This document shows, piece after piece, positions 36,401 through 49,200 of a DNA stretch of 64,000 bases. This stretch comes from Phallusia mammillata (lineage: Eukaryota; Chordata; Ascidiacea; Phlebobranchia; Ascidiidae): the NCBI GenBank assembly GCA_003260075.1, contig QLIY01000026.1:65763-129762 (forward strand), written 5' to 3'. A program made the position numbers and the translations under genes. Below the pieces are notes generated by a model. The model was not told where the DNA came from. It ran no database searches and was given only the letters and a program-made list of their open reading frames with translations. How positions within the stretch are numbered: the first letter of the stretch is position 1; the number at the start of each line of letters is the position of its first letter.

Positions 36401-39400
36401 ATTCAGACCTTGAAAGCACTAACAAGCACCATTGACAGTTTACGAAATGTTGCAAAAGCAAAACCAGCTCCTCAAGTCGTACAAGAAAAACAGAAACAGG
36501 TTCAAGAGGAAACTTTTTTCATAATTTTTCTGCAAATTAAAAAAAATTTATCAGAACGATATTTTTTACTGGATTGTTTTTCAGGATGCACAATTTTGAC
36601 TTACTTGTGTTCTGAATCAAATGCGTTGACTATTTTTGAACTTGAAATACATTTCATTGCAGACACAGAAAGATCTTTTGGACACCGAACTTGACCTTTA
36701 CAATGCTTCGACCAACGGTGAAAATACGTCAGTCCTGAAAAAGAAGCTGACTCAGCTCAAAATTGAGGTATGCTTGTCGCAGACTGCCACAGTAGTGTCT
36801 ATTTCGTTAGCTCAACAAAAATCGATCCTAAAAAAACAAAAATAAGCGCTTTTTTGTCACAGCCAGTTGCGGAGATTGCCTATGATATAAGTTCCCTAAA
36901 ACGCATTTACAGCTTTACATAAATTCGGAAATTTTTCTCTTTTCACTGAAGTATTTTTTTCACTGACTAACTGCTTGATATAGAGAGAAAAGAACGCAGG
37001 CGCCAAGTAAACTAAGTTGTTTTGCGACAAATTTTACTTCTGTCGTTTGCAAGAGAGCACATGATGCTTCCACCCTGTTTACTTTTTAAGTCAATAACGT
37101 TTTATCTTTTGTTCTATATTGTTTTCGTTCGTACTTTGTTTTCTATTTGCTATCTAATGCTTGTTTGTTACAACTGTTTGGTAAAGAAAAAGTTCTTCAA
37201 ACATGTCGAAAGTGCTTCAAAATTTACACACATGTTACTTAGTTAGCCAGAGTTGATACTCCGAGAGTTTGATTTACCCACAGGCCCCCAAAACGTGAAA
37301 TTTTAAAAACGGCTGTACTTGCATAGTACATGATCNATTCAAAACGAAACACGATCTGTGGACTATGTCAGTGGTCTTCAACCTGTGGGTCGCGACCCCA
37401 AGTGGGGTCGCCTAAACTTTTTCTGGGGTCGCTATTAATTCAATCTATCGGCTTTTAAGTTCTTTACCAAAAAAATGGCACGTTTTGTCCCAGTTCGCAA
37501 CCTTTGCTCATGTTTTGCAGTACATCTTAGTACCCGTGTCACAATCTAATCATTGCGATGGCAATAGTCTACATAAAAAACGTTATCCAACCCATTGTTA
37601 CGCGATAACGACTCATGAATGGCTTGTTGTGTCCAAAATAATACAGCGGGTACAGGGAAAAATACATAAATTAACTGATTTCTGCAAACTGGTAAGGCCA
37701 AATTTAATAAAACTTTTGGGTTCTAACATTTGAGCGTAATAATGCACACTGAATGCTAATATTTGAAGTCTACTTGAAAATTAAGCGGGCATATTTACAT
37801 TAAAAATAGTTTCAGTTTCGGCATTACCCCCATCGGAAAAAATGGGGTCGCGTGTAAATGCTGTTTCAATTTTCTTTTAAATTGGGGTCGCTTTCAAAAA
37901 AGGTTGAAGACCACTGATCTAGAATGTGAAATGATTAGGAAACTTTTAGTTTGATTCACTCGTTTTTACCCCTTAACCCTGAAATATTCGTGTTTTTTTT
38001 GGTTTACAAGCCCTTTGGGTCAGAAATACAAGCCCTAATGTGCTGAAATGTTAACAGTTGTTTGTAGGCTGTCTTTCTGCTTGCAAAACAGAATATGTAT
38101 AAAAATGAGCGAAACGACTACTTACTTGCAGAATGAAATAGTAACCCCAGTACGAATTGTCGCATATAACTCTTACACTTAAAAACAATGTGTTTCTTAT
38201 TCAGGCCAACACATTTGGATTAGTGACGGCTTACCAGACTGCGGGTCGAGGTGGGTGGGTCCCTGGGAGGGGTCGTGGCAGAGGGCGTGGTCGAGGGCGT
38301 GGCAATATCCACAGGTTTATTAAGGCAGGAGCAAATATCGACCGGAGACCATGCGAAATTCGTATATCCGGTTTCCACAGCGACGAGAAGGATGAGATGA
38401 TCACCCACTTTTCGGTATGTCTTTAAAAGCTATTTTACCTCCAAGATTTGCTGTTTAATTTTTTTTTTTGGTTTTATTAATGGGGAATGTGTTTTTTTTT
38501 CCAGGAATTCGGTGACATTGAAACGTTTTCATTTGACGAGGAAGGAATTACTTGCACTGTGAAATACAAAACTCGCCATGACGCAGAACAGGTATGTTAA
38601 GAAAGCAGAAAAAAATATCAACAAAAAAGGTCGAAATTCACATTGTACGCATCACACTTATGTTTCTGCAAAAGTCCATCCACCTACATCGAAAAATAAC
38701 TCGCCAGTTTTTTGTTTGTATTTTTCTGTGTTCACTTCCTATTGTTTCGTCAAGACCCTAAATATGTTGACAACCTCGAATTTTTTTGATGATAATAAGC
38801 TCTAGTGCGAATGTGGAAAACAACATTCTGTTACACACATGCGCCACTTGTTGATGCCTAATTTGTCTTATTCAACCATTTTACGCGTACGTTTAAGTCC
38901 CTTTAAAGCTTTTCATGTCTATCTACTTATACAGGGTGTTCGAAAAGTCACTGTGCACTGTTTTTATAAATTTTTTATGCAAAATAAGAAGGGTCCAAGC
39001 CTTGTATTGATTCTAACGTGGGTCACTTTTAACATTATTTAAAATTGTCATTCATATTTACCTCCTGGATTCTATACTGAAAAAATCTGTTAATAAATTC
39101 GTAAATGCACAGTGACTTTCCGAACACCCTGTATAAGGACCACTCACATTTGCACATGTAGCTTTTCACTCATGTTTAGTTGAAATCAACCAATGCCATT
39201 CGCAATTCGTGGCATACGACGAACCGACCTTTAACCCTAGACATGGTTTGATTGACAGCCGCCTACTTAAGCTCCCGTATCCTATCACCTGCGTGCGCCG
39301 GTTGTAATTTTACTAAGTGACCCACGATGAGATCATTTGCGAGACTGGCAGGCTGTCTCGCGTCAGTGTGAGACTACCCGTGCACTAATTTCATTTCTAT

Positions 39401-40252
39401 TGATCCATGCAGGCGGCTTCGCAAGGAAGCATGTTCAAAAATCGAAATCTAATCATCGTGTGGACTTCTCAGCCAAACAAGCTCCCAGCGTCTGTAAGTA
39501 AACTGTGCTTTTCGTTGCTTGTTTTTTTGAAAAAAGTATGTAAGATCTTAATGTCATTTTTTCACCTCATATTTCGTTTCTTGATGGAAAAAGAACAAGG
39601 TTGACAGGTCCGAGCTTTCAAAGTAGGGAACACTAAACACGGAAGTGCCCAAATAGACGTAAATAGAGACATGCTTTATTATTCAAACGTTTCGGCATTT
39701 GCTCGTGCCATCATCAGTGATATAAGGGGCCACATTAGTTACACCCGTTCATAAACATTTAAGTCACATAAACGATTGCTAAAAAAGGTGCGAAACAAGC
39801 GTCGAGCAAAAAGAATAGATAAGAAAAGAAAATAAATTTCTGTCGTAAAGTGTATATTGAAGTTAACATAGTCAAGCCAAGTGTGTTTACATTTCCACCC
39901 TGATGTGTTTATTGTTTGCCTACCATCTGTACCATAAGCTTTCATAACACCCCCCTTTGGCTTATCCAAGGTTGCTCCTCCCGCTATCCCGTCTCAGAAT
40001 CAGATTCTCAGTCCCGCACATCTCATCCACGCCAAAGAGAAAGAAGAGGATGAGAGCGGCGACGAGGACGACGAAATTTCTGTGGTCGTGGAGCCAGTGG
40101 CTGCTTACACCCCTCCCGAAGAGGAAGAAGTGTATGGATACGGCTTGCTGGAGGAGGAAGAGCTGGATGAGGAAGCTCTCCTGACCGGAGCCGAGATCGA
40201 AGATGACGAAGAGGAGGCAAATTTGGATGAAGAAAGATCGTGGCGTCATTGA
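27460..40252 (+). CDS. RBM26: RBM26/RBM27-type RNA-binding protein (CCCH, RRM, RGG)
   Basis: This is a nuclear RNA-binding protein of the RBM26/RBM27 (fly Swm) family, acting in polyadenylated-RNA turnover. There are 24 exons: 27460-27521, 27875-27993, 28171-28259, 29582-29694, 29808-29867, 30309-30395, 30482-30535, 30673-30809, 31889-32106, 32614-32719, 33415-33546, 33714-33794, 34056-34162, 34525-34692, 34771-34870, 35742-35882, 36062-36187, 36260-36325, 36407-36499, 36663-36767, 38205-38414, 38505-38591, 39413-39493, 39971-40252. That is about 937 residues. An N-terminal PWI-like domain (CDADPNALAKYVVALIRKDK) is followed by an RS-rich stretch, a CCCH finger (CWDYEQKGFCMKGDQCPYDH), a proline-rich part and the YNPEAP motif. 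Next come an RRM (TLIVKKIPPMLNNISKLNEH), coiled coil, RG repeats, a second RRM-like region and the acidic tail ending ERSWRH. RBM26 versus RBM27 is not resolved. Exon 15 contains a 10-nt scaffold scar (n at 34790); removing it restores the frame. Confidence 0.93.
28628..28717. repeat. second copy of RBM26 intron-2 sequence
   Basis: It repeats about 28017-28105 after ten C (28618-28627) and ends at an n (28718). It is non-coding and displaced about 610 bp from its original, into the next intron. Confidence 0.7.
29265..29445. repeat. second copy of intron segment 29092-29253
   Basis: Follows 11 C at 29254-29264. The two copies differ by scattered substitutions and small indels. Both carry a degenerate hammerhead-like stretch (CAGATGAG...GAAACAGTGTGCG). 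Confidence 0.7.
30894..31007. repeat. 33-bp inverted repeat, long hairpin
   Basis: Arms 30894-30926 and 30975-31007 match at about 31 of 33 positions, with a 48-nt loop. The core GCCCAAATAGACGTA also occurs at 39647-39660, beside a hammerhead-like core. It lies in intron 8 of RBM26. Confidence 0.75.
31357..31681. mobile_element. hAT-type MITE, CTGTGATTTTCAACC ends
   Basis: Ends CTGTGATTTTCAACC and GGTTGAAAAACACTG. Flanks gactaaag and aactaaag agree at 7 of 8 positions. RBM26 intron 8. Confidence 0.8.
32192..32382. mobile_element. hAT-type MITE, degenerate
   Basis: Ends CTGTTGTTTCTAACCTGG and GCTGGGAACCACTG; flanks acttagat and acgtagat agree at 7 of 8 positions. RBM26 intron 9. Confidence 0.65.
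33860..33990 (+). repeat. second copy of RBM26 exon 12
   Basis: It repeats from about 33681 after ten C (33850-33859). The exon copy 33892-33972 is 81 nt like the first (33714-33794), encodes the same 27 residues (DNARKRPALDNIGGEPTNKR...), and keeps both splice sites, differing at silent positions. Using both copies would keep the frame. A haplotype join is the likeliest explanation. Confidence 0.8.
35073..35189. mobile_element. short hAT-type MITE, TAGGGATGTGCC ends
   Basis: Ends TAGGGATGTGCC and GGCGCATCCCTA with a perfect 8-bp target-site duplication gttcgcaa (35065-35072 and 35190-35197). A second copy of the right end follows 12 C at 35264-35275. Same family as 55567-55923. Confidence 0.85.
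37369..37916. mobile_element. MITE, CAGTGGTCTTCAACC ends
   Basis: Inverted ends CAGTGGTCTTCAACC and GGTTGAAGACCACTG, followed inside by GTGGGTCGCGACCCC. Flanks do not form a clear duplication. A second member lies inverted at 58412-58920. RBM26 intron 20. Confidence 0.8.
38932..39131. mobile_element. mariner-like MITE with TA flanks
   Basis: Inverted ends CAGGGTGTTCGAAAAGTCAC and GTGACTTTCCGAACACCCTG, flanked by TA on both sides within a wider TTATA palindrome. About 200 bp, no coding capacity. RBM26 intron 22. Confidence 0.8.
39689..39717 (-). ncRNA. hammerhead-ribozyme-like core
   Basis: On the minus strand the order is CTGATGA, then a stem-loop GGCA-CGAGCAAA-TGCC, then GAAAC. This is the conserved hammerhead core layout (CUGAUGA, stem II, GAAA). 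Flanking stems I and III were not established. It is adjacent to the repeat motif GCCCAAATAGACGTA. Confidence 0.45.
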
Positions 40253-41744
40253 CGACGGGCGAACCATGTTTTTATCTCGTTTCGAGGCGGATTTTTAGAC
40301 CTTTCATCACCTTCTTGTGTTGTTCCTAATTTCTGGGCTATTTGGAATCGTTGACTGGAAGCCGCCCTCAGAAAATCAGCAGCAGCAGCGTGTTCTGCTA
40401 TGCAGCTCAATTTTTTGACAACTTTGCTGCTGGGTTTTCCACTTTTATAGGATGGGGCGCCTTGTATTATTGAATGGATCATACCTGAAACCATTTACAG
40501 TCCAAGGAAATCTTGGTTCGGTCTCATCAACTGCAGTTTTCATACTAGGCTGTTGTGGATTTGGTTTCCTCCCGGTGTCGTTTTGTGGCCCAGCGGATTA
40601 TTGTGATCTTGTGCTGTAAATAAAAGTTCACAACTTCTCGCTTTAACGAGGTAGAAATTCAGATTCTTGGACATAATTTTGTGTGACTGTATAAATGATC
40701 AGCAGAAGATGTATGCGTCCATGGCATTTTATTGGCTATAGAGCTTATTAAGAGGTTGTATGAAACAATGGGAGATTTTTGTTGAAAGCCAAGATGGCCA
40801 TACACCCCTAAACGTAATACACCGATTTTGATTAATAACGGTTTAAATACAGTCGTAGCATGTGACTGAAGGGTGGCAGGTATAGCGAGCGAAATGATAC
40901 ATAAATTTAATTACCCGAAAAGGTATTTTTGTAATATTTACAATATAGAACACGCCGTATGTTACTAATAAATTCCAAATTTGATGGTAGGTTTAAAGTC
41001 TGTGACACCTCTAAAAGTTTGGCTGTAAAATGTTGACATGGTGTCCCCTCCTTCACGCCTTAAGATAGTTTAGCTTAGTCTTCTTTTAATGACACCAACC
41101 GTACATTCAATTAACCGATTTCTGTGGTTTGTAAAAACATTTCATCTTGATGCATTGCATTCTACTTTGATTCAGTGAAAACGAAGAAAGAGTTTTTTTA
41201 AGGCCACAAATATAAAAATTAACCACGTGCACCGTAACCAGTAGCTTAAGTATAGCTTACTTGATATTTTAAATGAAAATTAATTGGGCAACATTTTTGA
41301 CAGCACGGCACCAAAATTTGCACTCGGTTCTTGGCTTTAAATGTTTTTTTCCGTGACTTGGCCAAAATTGTTTAAAGCATTTCACGAATAAACCAAACTT
41401 TGTAGCTATGAAGTGAGCAGGTACGTTTGTTCCCTGTTGCTTACTCTTTTAAAATAAACAATTCTTTCTTTATCGTTTTTTTTTAATTTCGTCTAGATAG
41501 GTAAGTCAAAGAGTAGCACATAAACAACACAGAAACAACACTTTTTGGTCGAAAAAAACTATTTGCACAAAAACAAGTAAAGCAAGCAAAAAAAATGTCA
41601 ATGTCAATCAAAATTGCAATCTGTTTTAACGAGTAGTTTTGAAGAAATAAAAAAACCGGGCTTAGCACGCGCACACACAGAGAGGAACTATGGTGTACAC
41701 AAATGAAAACAAGGAGTTGTCCGGTTGTCACAATTTCGTTTTCG
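40253..41744. other. 3' intergenic region between convergent RBM26 and FLVCR-like genes
   Basis: AATAAA at 40619-40624 is the likely RBM26 polyadenylation signal. The remaining sequence is AT-rich without a recognised gene or repeat. Confidence 0.5.
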
Positions 41745-43580
41745 TTACTTCCGAATCTCGCTGTTTTGAGATATCAGGGGCACAGAATCATCGGGGGGCC
41801 GGTTTGCTATTTCCCGTTTATACTCTGGCTTCAGAATGATCAATAAAAATGCACAGACAAGCGTCATAGCAATAGGGAATGACGTGGAGGCAGGTGGTCC
41901 CGCGAATTTCAATATGGCGCGTCCGATCAAGGGATAACCAAGACGAAATAATCCCATTATAACAATTGCCAGCATAGTCACAAACATTGCTGGTTGTGGA
42001 TAAGTAACTTCGATCAGCAGTTCAAAAATCGACGCATTGGCCAAGCCCAGAAATAAACCTTGTGCTGCAACGCTGAAGTAAACCAAGTAAATACTGTTGA
42101 AAATGATGCCTATCGTTAGCATTATACACGTAATGCATATAAGAATCACATTAGCAAGGACGATTTCCTTGTATCGTCGGGTTTTGGAAATTAATGGGCC
42201 TGAGATGAATCCACCAACTGTGTACATGAACCAGGCAACCATTAAAACAATACCAACTTGAAAGTTTAGGTCTGAGTGCAATTTAAAATGGCCACGCAGC
42301 ATGGAAGTCAAAAGAATGTTACTTGTTCGCAGTACAGGGTTAATGGCCCCAAACACGAACCAAACAGTAACAAAATTTTTGTCTTTGAACAGTGTCTTGA
42401 TCGTGGCGTAAAATTTGCTCATGGACGTTTTAAAATCCTGTGGCTCTCGCTTTATAGCTTGCAGTTTTGCTTGGGCTACACTTGGAGGCAGGGGAGGTCT
42501 CTTCTTGACTATCGTCAAACATAGGACAAACAGTAAGAATGCGAAGCTTCCAAGACCAATGAACATACTGAGTAGCCCGTATTTCACCTAAAACAAACAA
42601 AATAACATTACAGCCCAACCCATAATTTTATCGAATTGTCAATAGCTGGTTGACTGTACTTAACCAAAATGTGCTGGCTTTTAAATTCAATGTAAAAGGT
42701 AACAATTTGCCTATGATGTGATGTGTTTGTCTAATTTGTAAGTAAATTGGCCGTAGCTTTTACATCAATCGATTTATTTCACTTGTAGACCAACATGTTT
42801 CTTACCTTGGGTCTCTAATGCGTTATGTAGTACATTAACCAATCGATTATTCAATCAATTTACAGACAGACTTCCATTTGTTTTGTGGCCGTCATTTACC
42901 TGGTCGTGTGTAGACTTTTCGTTGGCGACTAATGGTGGTACGATGCAGCCTAGAGCTTCTCCAATGCCTCTAGCGACCACTTGGACAGCTATGGCAATTG
43001 CAACTTCTGATGAAGAAAACCATAGAGCTGCCGTTGCAGGTTGAATAGACCACGACAAAATGTTGCTAAATCCCATTACTGCTTGACCGCCTAAAACCAC
43101 ACCGTAGCCCATTTCGCTTGTTGTTATTCCGCAAGCCGTTACAGCAAATCCAATTGTCAAAGAGCTTGTTATAAAACAGATGGAGAGCTTGTAGTTCAGT
43201 CGCTTGGTCACCAGAGTCATTGGTAGCGACATGAAAAGGAATATCACTGACTGAATGACGACGAACCAGTCGATTTGCCAGGGCATAACGTCGAAGTACT
43301 CTGCGTATATATTGTTGATGACCCCGAAGCAAGACTGATTGTAACCACGCATTGATATCGAGAAGGCTGCAATGGCCAGCACCACCCATCTTCTTGTGTA
43401 CAGCTTTACCGGTAGCGCTTCTTCGTCCGAATCTGAGTCCAGTTCTGATAAAGGGTCCTTCATTTGTTTTGATGTAGATGCCGATGACAGTGTAGGTGAC
43501 GTTGAACTTGAAATTTCTCCAGATGACGTTTTGTTTGGCGATGAAGTTGCCATATGATCTTTCACTTGATCCTGTACCAT
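41745..43580 (-). CDS. FLVCR-like (SLC49) major facilitator transporter
   Basis: This is a multi-pass transporter of the SLC49/FLVCR branch of the major facilitator superfamily; characterised members move heme, choline or ethanolamine across membranes. Two exons, 43580-42900 and 42587-41745, join in phase to 507 residues. After a Ser-rich cytosolic N-terminus comes KLYTRRWVVLAIAAFS, the family's conserved K-L-Y-x-R-R-W entry to TM1, and the NNIYAEYF...IDWFVVIQS block of TM1-TM2. The intracellular loop between TM6 and TM7 (KKRPPLPPSVAQAK...) splits two six-helix halves, and about twelve hydrophobic segments are visible. Exon 2 starts at GTG after a TTTTAG acceptor; it is not a start codon. The substrate cannot be read from the sequence. 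FLVCR1/2 versus other SLC49 members is unresolved. Confidence 0.75.
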
Positions 43581-46263
43581 TTTACCAACAGTAAATATGT
43601 TAATCTACAACACGAAGTATAGGCTACGGTTGAAGAGTGTGTCTGGCGATTGTGTTGTTTTTCTCAGGGCATCGATTCGTTGCCACACGCTTTGAAAGTC
43701 GATCGATCTCGACTAAAAGACAATATTTAACTCCTCATATCTGTATTAAATCAGATTATACAACACTTTTCACATAGCCTTAGATTACATACTTCTGTGT
43801 AATAATTCTATATGATAATCCTGATGAATCAAACAGCTTACATTATAACATTAACGATCGCTCCCCCCCCCCATTTAACTCCTCATATCTGTATTAAATC
43901 AGATTATACAACACTCTTCACATAGCCTTAGATTACATACTTCTGTGTAATAATTCTGTATGATAATCCTGATGAATAAATCCATACAACTTACATTATA
44001 ACATTAACGATCGCCATATTTAAAAAGTACAAACAAAAAGGTTAGGTTTACAATTTCAAATAGCCTCCATTCTTGCTGGTTTGAGGAAATCAATAAACAA
44101 TCTAGAACTTACAGGCATCTTGACAAATCACAAGAAAAAACTTTCATTATATAACCTATGAAAAAACTTTCCTTCTAAGAACTTTCCTTCTAAGCTGCAT
44201 TACACTCAATTGCCAATCTACTTTACAAAGCTAGAAACGTTTTCTTGAACCACAACAGATAGTAGAGGTCCGGAATGTTGAAAGCTAAAACGCCTTTGGC
44301 AAAAAAAGAAAAAACGGCCGGTGTGCTGCAAGAAGATAATCAGCAACAAGCTCTGTCGTCGAGGTCGTGCGCAAAGGCCATGAAAATGTGCAAAAGCTTG
44401 TTGTATTTCTAGAAATCTCACAGGAAAAACGTTTTGGCGATATTTTGTTTAGCCAACAAAACACTCGCTGACATAATCAGAGTGAACGTTACAAGTTCCT
44501 TCCTGAAGCAGCAAACGTTAAAAACGTTGCTGTGTTCTGCGAAAATTGAAAAAACAAAGAACTTCCTTGCACTTACATTATTATATTAACACACCTAAAA
44601 TGCTTTGAGTAAAATTTCCGAGCTTAGCTCTTTTTAAAAGCATTTGCAGATGCATTTTCAGTTTAAGTTGAACTGTGCTTGACAGTCCAACAAGTTGACC
44701 CCGTTCATCGACCGTTTAACGATGCGTCCTTGATTAATCACACAAAATTGAATCGTTTTAACAGAAACAAATCTGCAAAGACTTTGAATGTTCTTTAAAG
44801 CATGCTCACGGCAAGAACAATTTTGAAACAGCTATTTTTTTCCAAGTCAGTTCTGTAAATCAGAGTTGTAAGTCAACTGGGGAACCCGGCCCGTAGCCTG
44901 TGCAAAAATAACTTACAAGCCCCAGCTTAACCCGGCCGAAATCATTGTTTTGTAAATTTCAAAGGTTTCAGGCATAAAAGTGAGATTTAACATGGCAAAA
45001 TTGCGACCGAGTATAAAATCAGGTCCCATATTCCACTTTTATTAAAACTTAGCCTAAGCCCGAACCAGGCCCGACGTATTACTTCTATGTGACAAATACC
45101 GACAGATCGGCCGGTAAATTCCGAATCTTGTAATTTGTTGTAACAATTTAACTTGAGATTCTTGCTTACAAGGGGACAAACTTTATTTCCAATCCGTGGG
45201 TCTGTGGGAGTCGTATATGTCATTTTACTGGGGGTCGCGAGGACTTTTGATAAGCTGAAAAAAGGAATGTTTATCAGCAATGGCAAAATGAAAACATCTG
45301 AAGCAATGAAACGTCGAACTTTTAGATTGAAACTTATTTTGTGTGCTATTATGGCCATTACAATACAAACAAATGCTTTATTACGCCACGATGTAGTTAA
45401 TTCAATACAAGTGCCGCTGTGCCTCGTGGGAAAACTAACGTTAAAACATCAAAACACTCAGTGTGTTGTGACAGGATACTTTATGTATGAAGACCGAACG
45501 GACCAGCAAGCTTAGACTCTTCGCTTGTCCAAAATGAAAGTTTATTCTAGTGATTATATAAAAAAAGGAAATATTTACTAGGGTGCCCGCAAGTTACATT
45601 TTGTGGCTAAATTGGGTCGCGGGATGAAAAAGGTTTAAAGTTTAAACAGTTGCGTTAACCAATGGGCTATCCTGGCATATTTTTTTTAAAATCTTTGATT
45701 GCAAATATTTTGTATTCTATCACAAAACGATGCAAATATCAAACTTGTTGTCGCAAAATATGTATTTATTTGATAGTATGCGTGACGTAATTAAAGACTT
45801 TTATTGATTTCTATGGTAAACATTGTGACCAATAATGACTAAATTTGCGCAATTACTATCAGGTACTGTACGAGTAAATTCTATTTTGTGCAGTTATATT
45901 CTGTGAAAAAGAAATAGCAAAGGCACTTGTATAGTATTTAAGCATGTATTGATGAATGATTTTGTTTATTTTTAAATATCATGCAGATAGTTTTTGGTAC
46001 TCATTTTCTTGTAAAAATTAAATAATAATTAATTTTTATGTTACCTTTAGTTTTTGCGGCAAACAGTTAGTTTGGCTTTAATATTTGGTCAGAATGTTCG
46101 ACAAAATAACATTGGTACTGGTAGAGGCAAATATGTTGGCAGATCAGACTCAGGGGTAACGTGTACATGGAAAAATTATGGCTTTGTTTTCTTGAGTGTC
46201 ATATTTCAATAGTACAGGATTGACCACAAGTATATCTCATGAAGTAAAGGGATTAGTGAAACA
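43581..46263. other. divergent intergenic region FLVCR-like / MTMR
   Basis: It contains the two-copy segment 43727-43862 and 43873-44013, separated by ten C. A MITE-like stretch at about 45190-45640 carries GGGTCGCG blocks related to the 57434 element. No gene recognised; the 120-codon frame at 45153-45515 lies in the repeat. Confidence 0.5.
43873..44013. repeat. second copy of 43727-43862
   Basis: It starts directly after ten C (43863-43872). The copies share atttaactcctcatatctg and run in parallel with a few substitutions. Non-coding, upstream of the FLVCR-like gene. Confidence 0.75.
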
Positions 46264-49200
46264 ATGGAGTACATAAGAACGCCCAAGGTATTTTTTTGTT
46301 TTTGTCAAACAATTATAATTGATCTATAGATCACAAAATTAAACTACTGGCATATTAACAAAATATTATAAAACAAAAATTGTAAGAAATTTTTGTTTTG
46401 AACTTTTTTATTTACATGAATATTGCTTAACCCTTAACAATAAGCTTTCAGTTTTTTTGGTGCAGGTTTGTTCTTGAAAAGGTAAAATTCATCATTATTC
46501 GCAGGTTGAAAATGTTCGATTAATGGACAATCACTCAAAGAACCCAATTGAAGGAACATTGTATTTAACTGCAACACACTTAATATTTGTCGATCTAAAC
46601 AGACGAAATGAAACATGGATTGTACATACTCATATCCAGTCGGTGGAAAAATTAAGTCTTGTCCAATCAGGTTCTCCTTTAAAAATAAGGTATAATAAGA
46701 AAATATATTTTTTGTAAGTAATTTGACACGGCATGCAAAACTAGGAAAATATTTTTATTTTATTATGATAAACAAGCAAACATTTTGTTTCTTGTTTCAG
46801 GTGCAAAACATTTCAAGTTCTATCCTTTTTAATTGCGGAAGAACGAGATTGTCATGATTTGTATTCTTCACTATTAAAACTATCAAAGCCAGGTAAAATG
46901 TTTAAAATGTATATATTTTGTGTATTTTTAGACTGTGTTTCAAAGAGTAAGATTTTATCATCTACCTTTTAAAGCAACAGTATATTCCAATTCCAAAGTT
47001 GATATTAAGTTTTCATGAAAGTTTTAATTTTTTTAAAAGGTATATTGTAAAGGTACACATTTCACGGTTTTAAAAATTCTAACGAGAAACCAACAAGTCA
47101 CTATATTTGTATAAAACATGACGTTTCAACAATCAACTTTTGTCATTCTCAAATGAATGAACGCGCTGCTTGGTTTTACATTTATTCATTTGAGAATGAC
47201 AAAAGTTGTTGTTTCTTGTTATATCGTAAAGAATTTAATACTAATGTAAGAATTTATATTTACAGTCCGGACAGAAGAACTGTATGCATTTTCTTATAAC
47301 CCAAGAGAGGAACAGTTAATACAACAGGAGGGGTGGGATTTATTCGGCTTAAACAATGACTTTTTACAAATGGGTTTACCAACTAGATTCTGGAAAATTA
47401 GTCGAATTAACAACGAATTTGGTAAGTTATTGATATTTTAAATAGTTACGTTGACACTCAAAATATGCAGAAATTTGAACGATTTTCTTTACTTTGAATG
47501 TTGTTTTTGTGGTATGAATATGTACAAACAGGGTTTAATTTCTATATTTCTTTGTTTGCAACCAGGTTTGTGTGAAACTTACCCAAAACTGCTAAGTGTA
47601 CCTTCACTAGCAACACCAGCTTTACTTGTGGGTAGTGCAGCATTTCGAAGCAAGCGCAGATTGCCCGTCATGTCATACTTACACAAAAATGGCGCTGTAA
47701 TTGTGAGGTATCACTTGTTTTTATGAAACCATAAATAAAAAAACTAGCAAAAATGCTATTCATTGTGTTTTTTGTATTAAGGTGCAGTCAGCCTATGGCT
47801 GGTTTAAATTCGCGATCAATAGAGGATGAAGCCTATGTGGATTTAATTAGGAGATCAAAAACGTCTCCTAATGATTTTATGTACATTGTTGACACTAGAC
47901 CAATGGTGGGTAAAATTCTCGATTGTTGGTTTGTCAATAAATTTAGATTACCATTTTAACCAGATTATTTATCTAATAGATAAATGCTGTAGCAAACAGA
48001 GCACAGGGCAAGGGATACGAAAACACTGATGTCTATGAAAATATCAAGTATCACTTTTTGGGAATAGACAATATCCATGTGATGAGAGCAAGTTTAAACA
48101 AGTTGTTGGAAGGTACTAACTTTTCTTTAGTTTCTGAATAATCTATTGGGTTAAAGTGTTTATGTCAGAGGTGCACAACCTTTTTAGTATTGACGGCCAC
48201 ATTACAGGTCAACATTTCTCCAATGCCTGCCAAGTGTCTCAGCATATTTTGTTAAAAAATTTGATTTGTTTTGTATTTCTCATTTTCATTAAGCTAAACA
48301 ATTTGGCAAATTTTCTAATATGTTAACTGTTTGTGATGTCACCATCCATATTGTTAACTTTTGTGCTGCCTGTATATTAAATGTCTGCCCACAAATAGCA
48401 TACATATATTTTTCTTGCTCCCGGGCCATATTTTTCCAGTACATATATCCTAACATACATTTTACAGCTACAAAATAGGTCTTTACAGCAGGTTGTGTAC
48501 CCCTGGCTTAACTAAATAATGCATTAATCCAAATAAACCAGTGTCACTGCCTTTGGCTTTACTTATTGATCACACAAATATACACTTATATTCTAATGTA
48601 CTTAACAATATATATAGCATGCGAGGATTCCAGCAGCAGTATGGGGACTTGGCTGGATGCAATAAACAGCAGTGGATGGCTAAAGCATGTTCATTCAGTG
48701 CTACAAGTATCAAGTTTTATTGCACAGGCAAGTTCTAATGTACTGGCTTCTTGTAACATGGGCTCAGCTTGATGTTAGGGCATCATAGGGGATTTTCATT
48801 ATTCATGTTTATGCACATAAGACTGGTGACTTCATTTCAGTGTAATCAATAGTCATTATTTACTTTCAATTATTGTTTAACTTTTTAAATATAATGTTGC
48901 AGTTTTAATAAAATTATGGGATTAAATAAATTTTGAAAACTTATCATTTTAAGTTCCTGTTTTCATGTTGAAAATTCACTTACCGTATTTTACGGACCAT
49001 AAGGCGCAATCTAAATCCTTTTTTTTCCTCATAAATTGATCGTGCGCCTTATAAGCCGGTGCGCCTAATGTATGGATCAAGTAGTGCTTAATTGCCTAGG
49101 CTACACTCAAAACCAGTACCGATACTATCATTATATAAATAAACCACCGTCTTACACAAAAACTATGGTAAACGCAACTACCAACTGTGATATTCAGAGC

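Noticed and set aside
43780..44010. CTGATGAAT...AAAC as a hammerhead
   Set aside because: There is no room for stem II between the motifs, unlike the other sites.
45153..45515. 120-codon plus-strand open frame
   Set aside because: It lies in a repeat-like stretch and shows no domain, signal peptide or splice context.
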